A stretch of 64,000 nucleotides of DNA from Bradyrhizobium sp. 170 (GTDB lineage: Bacteria; Pseudomonadota; Alphaproteobacteria; Rhizobiales; Xanthobacteraceae). The position numbers were made by a program, and so were the translations under genes. Where the stretch lies: NCBI RefSeq assembly GCF_023101085.1, contig NZ_CP064703.1, positions 3,472,001 through 3,536,000 on the forward strand. Reading direction: 5' to 3'. The stretch's first letter is position 1; each line of letters begins with the position of its first letter. The notes under the pieces were generated by a model. The model was given only the letters and a program-made list of their open reading frames with translations, was not told where the DNA came from and made no database searches. Shown in pieces: positions 55,937 to 62,907 of the stretch.

Positions 55937-56563
55937 ATGCGTTTCCTATCCTCCGTTCTATCGCTGTTCGTCCTGGTCGGGACGTTGTTGTGCGCATCTA
56001 TCGTCATCGCTCCTGCGGAGGAAAGTTCAGGAGTTAATCTCCAGCAGGAGGCACTGCGCGAATGGCACTTTCTGGCCAATGGACGAACGGAGTTTGAAAT
56101 TTCAGACCCGGCTTTGGTGCCGAGGCTGCTGGTGATCGCGGCCGAACAATCGGGCTGTGACTACAAGCTGGATATGAAGGCATCCCCGGTTCGTTTTGTT
56201 CGTTTTGAATACCGCCGCTTTGCCATCGTGCCGTGCTGGGGATTTTCAGGATCGCATGAGCTGTTCGAACTCACAAACCTAAAAAAACCAAAGCTGATAG
56301 TGTTTCCGGTCTTCGCCGCCGAAGGGGGCTTCAGTACGTCGTCCAGACCGGGCGTGCTGACGTGGAAAAAAGAGACTGGAATCCTCGAAGCCGAATCATC
56401 ATCGGACATGGGATGCACTGGACGGGGCCGCCACACCTATCGACTGAGCCGGACACAGCCAGGCTTGGTGCTCACCCGCGTCGAAATCAACAAAGACGAT
56501 TGCGGCAAGAACGAGTGGAACACGATATGGGAAGCCCCGCCATGGCATGAATTGACCCGCTAG
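55937..56563 (+). CDS. secreted hypothetical protein
   Basis: A 208-residue exported protein. A signal peptide (MRFLSSVLSLFVLVGTLLCA, cleavage near APA) is followed by a globular domain with four or five cysteines that could form disulfides (SGCDYKL, IVPCWGFSG, DMGCTGRGRH, KDDCGKNEW). AGGA lies six bases before the ATG. The pattern RxxFEYRRFAIVPCWGFSGS resembles DUF1176-like periplasmic proteins, but I am not sure. It sits in the AT-richer pocket at 55-56.6 kb and has no operon partner. Confidence 0.68.
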   Translation: MRFLSSVLSLFVLVGTLLCASIVIAPAEESSGVNLQQEALREWHFLANGRTEFEISDPALVPRLLVIAAEQSGCDYKLDMKASPVRFVRFEYRRFAIVPCWGFSGSHELFELTNLKKPKLIVFPVFAAEGGFSTSSRPGVLTWKKETGILEAESSSDMGCTGRGRHTYRLSRTQPGLVLTRVEINKDDCGKNEWNTIWEAPPWHELTR

Positions 56564-56716
56564 ATTGACGGGCAGCCACGCGCGTATCCACGCTTGCAAC
56601 GCTCACTTAACTGGAAGTCCGCTTTACCCGCCGTCAAAAGGCGAAATTCCGGAGTGAACAGCGCATGTCTGCCTTTGCCACAAAAGCAGACATCTCTCGT
56701 CTTATGAGTGCACGCC

Positions 56717-57577
56717 CTAGCGCCCGGTCTTGCCCGCCGATTTGACGCGGCCCGCTCTGGGCCGCTGCCGCTGCAGTTTCGCGATAAAATTCTGCAGCAC
56801 CTCCGACGGCGGTCGTGCCGCGCTGTAAGCGAGTCCCACCTCGCGCTTCACATCGACGTCGATCTCGCGCACGGCGACATCGGTGTTGGCGCGCGCCACG
56901 CCTTCGGGAACGATGGCAATGCCGACGCCGGCGGCCACCAGCGCCATCGCCCAGTCTTCGGATTCGGCGATCGCCGCGGGCTGGCGTGACGCCGGTGCGG
57001 CGCGGCCGAAGAATTCGCTCTGCTCGCAATGACAGCGATCGACCATGGCGACGCCGGCGAGGTCAGCGGCGCGGAGCCGCTCCTTCAGAGTCAGCGGATG
57101 CGACGGCGGCAGGGCTGCGACGTAGCGCTCGACCCAGAGCGGAACGAAATGCTCGTCGGCGCGCAGCAGATTTTTGGAGACGATCCGCGCATCCGAAGGC
57201 TCGTCGACGCCGACGAGGCGGAGCGCGATGTCGGAAGTCCCGGTCAGCGGCTTCAGCAGCGCAATGGTTCGCGGCCGGTCGAGCGTGCGCATCAGGCCGA
57301 GCGTCAGCGCATTTCGCGTCGCAGGTTTCCGGAACAGGTTTTTTGCGGCGTCCGCTTCGTCGATGATGCGGCGGGCCACGGCGTGGAATTGTTCGGCCGC
57401 TTCCGTCGGCGCCATGCCCTTCTTGTGCCGGATGAACAGCGTCGCTCCGAGTTCGGCTTCCAGGTTGGTGATCGCCGCCGAGATCGAGGGCTGGGAGATA
57501 AAGCAGCGTTTGGCAGCCGCCGTCAGGTTGCGCTCCCTGAACACGGCCGCGAAATAACGGAGTTCGCGGATATCCAT
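56717..57577 (-). CDS. LysR-family transcriptional regulator
   Basis: A 286-residue LysR regulator. The HTH is MDIRELRYFAAVFRERNLTA with KRCFISQPSISAAITNLEAE at residues 1-45, followed by the linker helix and a periplasmic-binding-protein-like effector domain (EDWAMALVAAGVGIAIVPEG near the C-terminus). It is divergent from the metallo-beta-lactamase-fold gene, sharing a 93-bp region with a symmetric site, so it probably regulates that gene and itself. Confidence 0.92.
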   Translation of the reverse strand: MDIRELRYFAAVFRERNLTAAAKRCFISQPSISAAITNLEAELGATLFIRHKKGMAPTEAAEQFHAVARRIIDEADAAKNLFRKPATRNALTLGLMRTLDRPRTIALLKPLTGTSDIALRLVGVDEPSDARIVSKNLLRADEHFVPLWVERYVAALPPSHPLTLKERLRAADLAGVAMVDRCHCEQSEFFGRAAPASRQPAAIAESEDWAMALVAAGVGIAIVPEGVARANTDVAVREIDVDVKREVGLAYSAARPPSEVLQNFIAKLQRQRPRAGRVKSAGKTGR

Positions 57578-57587
57578 AGTCTGTTCC

Positions 57588-57611
57588 TATCGAAGATATC
57601 AGATATCGATA
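57588..57611. promoter_or_regulatory. candidate LysR operator
   Basis: TATCGA (57588-57593) and TCGATA (57606-57611) form an inverted repeat around AGATATCAGATA; TATC-N10-GATA at 57588-57605 also fits the loose T-N11-A pattern of LysR sites. It starts 10 bp before the LysR start codon and lies 60 bp before the start of the metallo-beta-lactamase-fold gene. Confidence 0.5.
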
Positions 57612-57670
57612 TTTTACCTATAGTGGGCGGAATGGCAAGCAAGACGCCTGACCTCGAAGGAGACCTTGTG

Positions 57671-58525
57671 ATGCGCGTCCACCATCTCAACACCGGCACC
57701 ATGTGCCCGATCGGCCGGCGTCTGGTGAACGGCACCGGCAGCATTTTCCAGCGCGCGCGCATGGTCTGTCATTGCCTGCTGATCGAGACCAATGACGGGC
57801 TGGCGCTGGTCGATACCGGCATCGGATTGGACGACATCGCCAACCCGCCGCGGTTGGGACCCAAATGGGTCCGGCAGACGACGCCGCGGCTTGATCCGGC
57901 CGAGACCGCCGTGCGGCAGGTCGAGGCGCTCGGCTATTCCAAAAGCGACGTGCGGCATCTGTTGCTGACGCATCTCGATCGCGATCATGCCGGCGGCATT
58001 CCGGATTTTCCGAACGCCAAGGTGCACATCCATCGCCGCGAGTACGACATGGCGGTGACCGGCCGGACGCCCGCACCGAAGGGCCGCTATATCACAGCGC
58101 AATGGAAGCATGGTCCGCAATGGGCGTTCTATGGGGAGGGCGGTGAGGACTGGTTCGGTTTTGAGGGCGTGCGCGCGCTGGGCGACCGCGAGCCCGATAT
58201 CCTGATGATCCCGCTAGCCGGCCATACCTTGGGTCATTGCGGCATCGCCGTGCGGACAAAGGACAAATGGCTGCTGCACGCCGGTGACGCCTATTTCTTC
58301 CACGGGCAAATACAGGCTTCGCCGAAAATGCCGCTGGTGCTCGGAATGTTTCAGCGTCGCGCCGACATGGACCGCGCCATGCGCATCCAAAATCAGGAGC
58401 GGCTACGGACGCTCAAGGCCAACCACGGCGATGCCGTGACCATCGTCAACAGCCACGATCCCGTGGACTACGAGAACTGCCGCTGCGGCCAGCACCAGGA
58501 AGTGCCGGCCCATCTCAGGCCGTGA
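57671..58525 (+). CDS. metallo-beta-lactamase-fold hydrolase (lactonase-like)
   Basis: A 284-residue MBL-fold metalloenzyme. The first metal motif is THLDRDHAGG (HxDxDH, with Asp in place of the usual second His), followed by IPLAGHTLGHCGI (His), WLLHAGDAYF (bridging Asp) and NSHDPVDYEN (last His). The overall form resembles N-acyl homoserine lactonase relatives. AAGGAG at 57656-57661 favours the ATG at 57671 or the GTG at 57668 rather than the ATG at 57632. The 3' end is one copy of the duplicated junction described at 58517-58535. Confidence 0.88.
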   Translation: MRVHHLNTGTMCPIGRRLVNGTGSIFQRARMVCHCLLIETNDGLALVDTGIGLDDIANPPRLGPKWVRQTTPRLDPAETAVRQVEALGYSKSDVRHLLLTHLDRDHAGGIPDFPNAKVHIHRREYDMAVTGRTPAPKGRYITAQWKHGPQWAFYGEGGEDWFGFEGVRALGDREPDILMIPLAGHTLGHCGIAVRTKDKWLLHAGDAYFFHGQIQASPKMPLVLGMFQRRADMDRAMRIQNQERLRTLKANHGDAVTIVNSHDPVDYENCRCGQHQEVPAHLRP

Positions 58526-58535
58526 TCAGCGCTTG
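58517..58535. repeat. 19-bp direct repeat, left copy (cassette boundary)
   Basis: AGGCCGTGATCAGCGCTTG is repeated exactly at 61557-61575. It covers the last codons and stop of the metallo-beta-lactamase gene and the start of a minus-strand fragment (58526-58561) that reads SAPAPAARSKR and stop, close to the real C-terminus PSPAPRGKR of the DUF1254 protein encoded at 61566. Confidence 0.85.
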
Positions 58536-58557
58536 GACCTTGCCGCAGGCGCTGGCG

Positions 58558-58638
58558 CCGAATTACGGTGCACTTAACTCGCGGATATGCTGACCGAGGC
58601 GCGACGCATCAATTGAGTGCACTGGCACCGTAATTCGG
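58558..58638. repeat. REP-like inverted repeat, family 3 (left)
   Basis: Left arm CCGAATTACGGTGCACTT (58558-58575) and right arm GTGCACTGGCACCGTAATTC with flanking G's (to 58638) form a long imperfect inverted repeat. The right arm, read on the minus strand, shares 23 of 24 bases with 61437-61460. This sequence type is often associated with REP elements and their transposases. 58639-58717 holds nothing recognisable. Confidence 0.75.
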
Positions 58639-58717
58639 GGAGGGCAGTGGCATCGTGCAGGGCGGATCGGTGTCCTGGCAGTTGGGGCGGCGGCAGCGGG
58701 GATTGGGGCTTTAGCCC

Positions 58718-59632
58718 TCAAACCCATTGACCGACTTCACTGAGCACCCGTCGCAGCCATTGATGCCCTGGGTCGGCGTCGTGGCGCGCATGCCAAGTCT
58801 GCACCACTCGAAATGAAGGAATATCCAATGGCGGCGGAAAAAGTCGGAGCGGTAGCCGCCCGGCCAACGGTGCGAAGAGACGACGGGGTTCCGTTGCCAC
58901 GAGGTCGGAGGCATCGACCAGCATCGGCGCCATCAAGAAGTGGCCGACCGTCACGACGACGTTCCTTTTCAATCCTTTCTCAGAGAGCACGGCATCGACA
59001 TAGCCGCTCGGATTGCCCTTCATCGAAACCTGAAGATGGCGCAGCGAGAGATAGCGGTCGAGGTCGAGACTATCGGCCAGATCGGTGTGATCGCCGCGGC
59101 CAGCGCAGATGAAGTCCTCTTCGTATAGCAGTTCTTCTCGCATATGGGTCGGCGGCTGGGGGAAGTTGCCGGCGATGAGTTCCACTGCACCGTCGTCGAG
59201 CATCGACAAACCGACGCTGCGGCTCGTGTTGCGGACCACCAGAGAAACGCCCGGCGCTTCGCGATCGAGCCGTGCGATCAGACGTGGTAAGAGCACGAAA
59301 GCGGCATAGTCGGAGAGACCAACCACGAATTGCCGCGTGCTTTCGGTCGGATCGAACGCGCGCCCGCCGAGCAGGACGCCTTCAACCTGTTCGAGGATCG
59401 ACCGAACACTCGGCGCAATGTCCTGCGCCAGTGGCGTCGGCGTCATGCCGCGCGGGGATCGGACAAACAGCGGGTCTCCGAACAGAGCCCGAAGGCGATT
59501 GAGCGAATGGCTGACCGCCGGCTGGGTCAGCCCAATCCGCTCGGCCGCGCGCGTGGCGTGCCCTTCGGCAACGAGGGCGTCGAAGACGACCAGCAGATTG
59601 AGATCAACGTTAGCGATATGAATCTTCTTCAT
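58718..59632 (-). CDS. LysR-family transcriptional regulator (cassette)
   Basis: A 304-residue LysR regulator. The HTH region IHIANVDLNLLVVFDALVAE and ATRAAERIGLTQPAVSHSLN with LRALFGDPLFVRSPRGMTPT is of the NodD/NahR-like branch, in which LF.DPLFVR is typical. The effector domain is complete. A GTG directly precedes the ATG at 59632. Divergent from the triple-CMD gene by 98 bp, and therefore its probable regulator. It lies inside the repeat-bounded segment 58.5-61.6 kb. Confidence 0.92.
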   Translation of the reverse strand: MKKIHIANVDLNLLVVFDALVAEGHATRAAERIGLTQPAVSHSLNRLRALFGDPLFVRSPRGMTPTPLAQDIAPSVRSILEQVEGVLLGGRAFDPTESTRQFVVGLSDYAAFVLLPRLIARLDREAPGVSLVVRNTSRSVGLSMLDDGAVELIAGNFPQPPTHMREELLYEEDFICAGRGDHTDLADSLDLDRYLSLRHLQVSMKGNPSGYVDAVLSEKGLKRNVVVTVGHFLMAPMLVDASDLVATEPRRLFAPLAGRLPLRLFPPPLDIPSFRVVQTWHARHDADPGHQWLRRVLSEVGQWV

Positions 59633-59730
59633 CACGGAGATGCTAATAATGAATTGGATTTATCGCAATCGCCGATGCAAGATCTGACCTGAAATAAAGC
59701 GGGGGCGGATGGCAGAGTTGGAGAACATGA

Positions 59731-61086
59731 GTGTCAGGTCCCACCACCGTAGCAACGGGAAGAGCAAGTTCTCGCCGACGCTTTATTGAGGCTGCCTTCG
59801 TCGCGGCAAGTTCTTTCGCCGTCAGTCGGAGCGGGCAAGCCATGGCCTCGGAAACTCATGAGGATCGATTTTCACGCGGCCTGGAGATGCTCCGCCGGAT
59901 CGGCGGCGAGAATTTCGATGGACCGATCAATGCTCTGGCGGAGACCTCCGCCGATTTGTCGCGCCTCACCGTCGAATATCCCTATGGCGATGTGTTGTCC
60001 CGCCCGGGGCTGGATCTCCCGCTAAGGCAGCTCTGCACCGTCTCGATGCTGCTGGCCGACGGAAGCGCCCAGCCGCAATTGAAGTTTCATATCGCCGGCT
60101 TTCTCAATGCCGGCGGCGCCCCCGAAGCGATCGTCGAACTGCTCTTCGTCTCGGTCGCGGTCCTGGGCTTCCCTGCAACCGTCAATGCCGTCGGCATCGT
60201 CCGGTCGGTATTCGCCGAACGCGAGCTGGCATTTCAGCCCATCAAGCCCGCGACGGGTGACGGAGCGGGACGCGGATGGGCCGGACGCGAGATGCTGGAG
60301 CGGCTCGTAGCGGGCGACGCCCAGGGCTATTTTGACCGCTTCGCCGGCACCGCGCCCGACCTCGCGCAGCTTTCGATCGATTTCGGATTCGGGGAGGCGC
60401 TGGCTCGGGACGGCCTCGATCACAAGGCCAAGCTGCTCGCGATCATCGCGATGCTCGCCGCGACCGGCAACCGCGCCGATGCGCTGCGTCTTCATCTGGC
60501 CGGCGCTATCGTCAATGGGGTGACGCGCGAAGAGATCATCGAGCTGCTGATACAGCTCAGCGTCTACCGTGGATTCCCTTCGGCCCTGAACGCATTCTCG
60601 GTCGCCCGGAGCGTCTTCGCGCTCGGCGTCCAGACGCTTCAGGTCGACATCCCCGCGCCCGTCGATACGGAAAGCCGTTCGGACCGACTGGAGCGGGGGA
60701 ACGCTCTGCTCGCGAAAAGCTCAGCGGCATCAGGCGACGCCGTGGTCCGCAGCTTCGACGACATCGCGCCGGACCTCGGGCGCATGATCGTCGAGCATTC
60801 CTATGGCGAGGTGTTCTCGCGCAGTGGCATCGATCTGAAGACCCGTGAACTCAGCGCCTGCGCGGCTTTGGCTGCCATCGGTTCCGCGACGACGGAAACC
60901 CCTTTGCGGGTCCACATCAACGCCGCCTTGAACGTTGGTGCGAGCCGGGAAGAGATCATCGAAACGCTGGTCAATCTCGCGCCCTATAGCGGCTACCCAG
61001 CGACACAGCAGGCGATCCGCATCGCCGCGGAAGAGTTCGCCAAGAGCAACCCGTCCTCGCGACAGCGCAAGGAAGAAAGTGAATGA
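59731..61086 (+). CDS. Tat-exported triple carboxymuconolactone-decarboxylase (CMD) domain protein
   Basis: A 451-residue protein with three tandem CMD domains at about residues 60-165, 185-295 and 320-430. Each has the same pattern: a start like SRPGLDLPLRQL, RDGLDHKAKL or SRSGIDLKTREL, then a helix with LKFHIAGFLNAGG, LRLHLAGAIVNGV or LRVHINAALNVGA, then EEIIELLxxLxxYxGFP. No CxxC motif is present, so it is of the PcaC rather than AhpD type. SSRRRFIEAAFVAASSFAV is a Tat-like signal. GTG start with GGAG seven bases upstream. ATGA overlap with the next gene. Confidence 0.88.
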   Translation: MSGPTTVATGRASSRRRFIEAAFVAASSFAVSRSGQAMASETHEDRFSRGLEMLRRIGGENFDGPINALAETSADLSRLTVEYPYGDVLSRPGLDLPLRQLCTVSMLLADGSAQPQLKFHIAGFLNAGGAPEAIVELLFVSVAVLGFPATVNAVGIVRSVFAERELAFQPIKPATGDGAGRGWAGREMLERLVAGDAQGYFDRFAGTAPDLAQLSIDFGFGEALARDGLDHKAKLLAIIAMLAATGNRADALRLHLAGAIVNGVTREEIIELLIQLSVYRGFPSALNAFSVARSVFALGVQTLQVDIPAPVDTESRSDRLERGNALLAKSSAASGDAVVRSFDDIAPDLGRMIVEHSYGEVFSRSGIDLKTRELSACAALAAIGSATTETPLRVHINAALNVGASREEIIETLVNLAPYSGYPATQQAIRIAAEEFAKSNPSSRQRKEESE

Positions 61087-61565
61087 TCGACCGACGTTCA
61101 ATGCTTTCCGCAATCATCTCAACCGCACTCCTGCCGCCATCGCTCGCCATGATCACTCCCGCCACAGCGCAGGGCACCAACCGGGCCGAACGTCTCTGGA
61201 CGGGTTTCAGCTCGGTGGTTGGCATGGCGTTCGACAAGAGCGGGAACCTCTATGCGGCGGAATGGAGCGCCGGCCGCATCTCGCGCGTCGCGCCGGACGG
61301 AAAGCGCACGACATTCGCGAGTGATTTGTCCGGCCCCTCGGGCCTCGCGATCGACGCGGAGGGCAACATCTACGTTGCTTCCTATTCTCGCGACGAGATC
61401 TATCGCTTCACCCCCGACGGCAACCGGGAAACCTGCAATTACGGTGACAGTGCACTCAATGGCGCGCCGCGCCTCGGGCTGCGAGCCGGGGCCCATTCTA
61501 CTTTGCATGGGGTTGTTTTCGCGATTTTGTGTCTGGGCCCTGCGGTGTACCGCTCGAGGCCGTGA
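61083..61565 (+). pseudogene. truncated SMP-30/gluconolactonase-like gene
   Basis: The first about 118 codons encode a Tat-type signal (MIDRRSMLSAIISTALLPPS) and the first blades of an NHL/SMP-30 beta-propeller: VVGMAFDKSGNLYAAEWSAG, GPSGLAIDAEGNIYVASYSR and DEIYRFTPDGNRET. The homology stops at about 61436, exactly where the family 3 repeat begins, and the remaining codons to the stop at 61563 are unrelated. A complete lactonase-like protein would need about 200 more residues. It is coupled to the CMD gene by ATGA (61083-61086). The truncated product may be non-functional. Confidence 0.75.
61437..61460. repeat. REP-like element, family 3 (right, single arm)
   Basis: AATTACGGTGACAGTGCACT and the following CAAT match the right arm at 58611-58634 in inverted orientation with one mismatch. 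It marks the breakpoint of the truncated SMP-30-like gene. The following stretch to 61556 looks like further non-coding repeat sequence. Confidence 0.8.
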
Positions 61566-61575
61566 TCAGCGCTTG
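61557..61575. repeat. 19-bp direct repeat, right copy (cassette boundary)
   Basis: Exact copy of 58517-58535. Here the right half encodes the genuine C-terminus of the DUF1254 protein (minus strand), and the left half reads RSRP and stop on the plus strand, similar to the metallo-beta-lactamase C-terminus HLRP and stop. Each boundary thus has one genuine gene end and one remnant. Confidence 0.85.
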
Positions 61576-62180
61576 CCCCGTGGCGCAGGGGACGGGGGAG
61601 GCGGCGCCGGTTCGGGTTGCTTGGCCGGCACAGGCTCGGTCTGCAACGTGCAACGCGATGCCGCGAGCGAAGCCTGCGCCTGCGGCATCAGCCCCGGCTC
61701 CGGCGCCAGCGCCTTCAGCACGATCAGGCCGGTCGCGGTGGGGGAGTCGATGATCAGCCGGTCGGCGGCGGTGATTTCCTCATCCTCCGGCAATGCGGAA
61801 TGCTGCTCTTCCGTCATCAGGTCGAGTTCGATCACCTTGCGGCCGGCCGAGCGGTCGTTGATGGCGTAATAGGCGACCTCATTGCGCGTATAGAACGACA
61901 CCGAGGTATAGGCCTGGCTGACCGGCACCGTCAGCTTGATCGGTCCACTGGTGAGGTCGTAGCGGCAGATCGCGACCGCAAAGGCCGGGTCCATGAACGG
62001 CATCGGCGCGTTGTTGGGCTCGGCGAGCGGCAGCGCCGTGACGGCATTCTCCTTGGTCATCGGCGTCAGCCGCGAATAGGCGTCCTGGGTGGCAATGCGC
62101 GGCAGCGCCAGCACGCTGACGAGATGCACCACGCCGCCCAGCAGCACGCCCGCGATGATGGTGAATACCAGCCGGATCAT
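61566..62180 (-). CDS. DUF1254 domain-containing membrane protein
   Basis: A 204-residue protein with one N-terminal membrane helix (LVFTIIAGVLLGGVVHLVSV) and a periplasmic domain of the DUF1254 type (MDPAFAVAICRYDLTSGPIK, SQAYTSVSFYTRNEVAYYAI). It ends in a Pro-rich tail. The ATG overlaps the stop of the DUF1214 gene (62177-62180, ATGA). DUF1254 and DUF1214 proteins usually occur together; their function is not established. Confidence 0.85.
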   Translation of the reverse strand: MIRLVFTIIAGVLLGGVVHLVSVLALPRIATQDAYSRLTPMTKENAVTALPLAEPNNAPMPFMDPAFAVAICRYDLTSGPIKLTVPVSQAYTSVSFYTRNEVAYYAINDRSAGRKVIELDLMTEEQHSALPEDEEITAADRLIIDSPTATGLIVLKALAPEPGLMPQAQASLAASRCTLQTEPVPAKQPEPAPPPPSPAPRGKR

Positions 62181-62755
62181 GGGCAGTTCACCGTTGATAT
62201 CGAGGGCATCGGCGCGTCGCGCTGCGTCCGCGTCGCAACGCCAACCGGCGTATCGTAGAGCCGCAGCATCAGCGCGTAGCGCTCGATGCCGCCGGTCGGC
62301 AGCCAGTTTCCGGCGCGCGAGCGCGCCGCCACGCGGATCTCGAACCCGCCGTCGGAGCCGCGGACGATCTCCTGGCTGGTGAAGCCGTAGCGTTGCAGCG
62401 AATTGGCGACCAGATGCCCCTTGCGGTCGAACAGCGTCAGCGTCCAGAACCGGGCCGCCGGCGTCACCCCGCTGACGACCACGTCGCAGCGCCCGTCGAG
62501 CGGCTTGTTCTTGTCGTCTGACGTGGCCGAGAAGGCGATGCCGTCACCGGTGCCGATCGGCAATTCGCCGCTGCGGGCGATCAAGGCGCGCGAATAGGGG
62601 TCGACCTCGGCGGTGCCGCTCTTGGGCCGCGCGGTCCAGGCGCCGATCGTGAGCGTGCCGAGATCGGTGCCGCGCGTCGCCGTCATATAGGTCGAGCCAA
62701 GGCCGACGGCCGTGGCAAGCGCTAACGCCAGCAAGGTGATGAAGATCAGCCGCAC
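62177..62755 (-). CDS. DUF1214 domain-containing membrane protein
   Basis: A 192-residue protein with an N-terminal membrane helix (LIFITLLALALATAVGLGST) and a beta-rich periplasmic domain of the DUF1214 type: GTLTIGAWTARPKSGTAEVD, PAARFWTLTLFDRKGHLVAN and GNWLPTGGIERYALMLRLYD with TPVG. First gene of the coupled DUF1214-DUF1254 pair. The 152 bp upstream (62756-62907) contain a CCGGTT-G-AACCGG palindrome near 62796 and no gene. Confidence 0.87.
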   Translation of the reverse strand: MRLIFITLLALALATAVGLGSTYMTATRGTDLGTLTIGAWTARPKSGTAEVDPYSRALIARSGELPIGTGDGIAFSATSDDKNKPLDGRCDVVVSGVTPAARFWTLTLFDRKGHLVANSLQRYGFTSQEIVRGSDGGFEIRVAARSRAGNWLPTGGIERYALMLRLYDTPVGVATRTQRDAPMPSISTVNCP

Positions 62756-62907
62756 AGGCCAGTGCTCCGAAATCTCACGGCATCAGATTCCGGTTGAACC
62801 GGTTTCATCCGAAACCTGAAGCGCTTCTTTTTGTTTTGGCATGTCGGCGCAGACGCCTCGCATCTGTTCCGAGGAAAGCCGGTTAACATTCTGCCGGATC
62901 ATGCCTT

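Noticed and set aside
62796..62850. A possible terminator around GAAGCGCTTC with TTTTTGTTTT upstream of the DUF1214 gene
   Set aside because: The stem has no loop and is only five base pairs. Its position upstream of one gene and beyond the end of none on the plus strand gives it no evident transcript to end.
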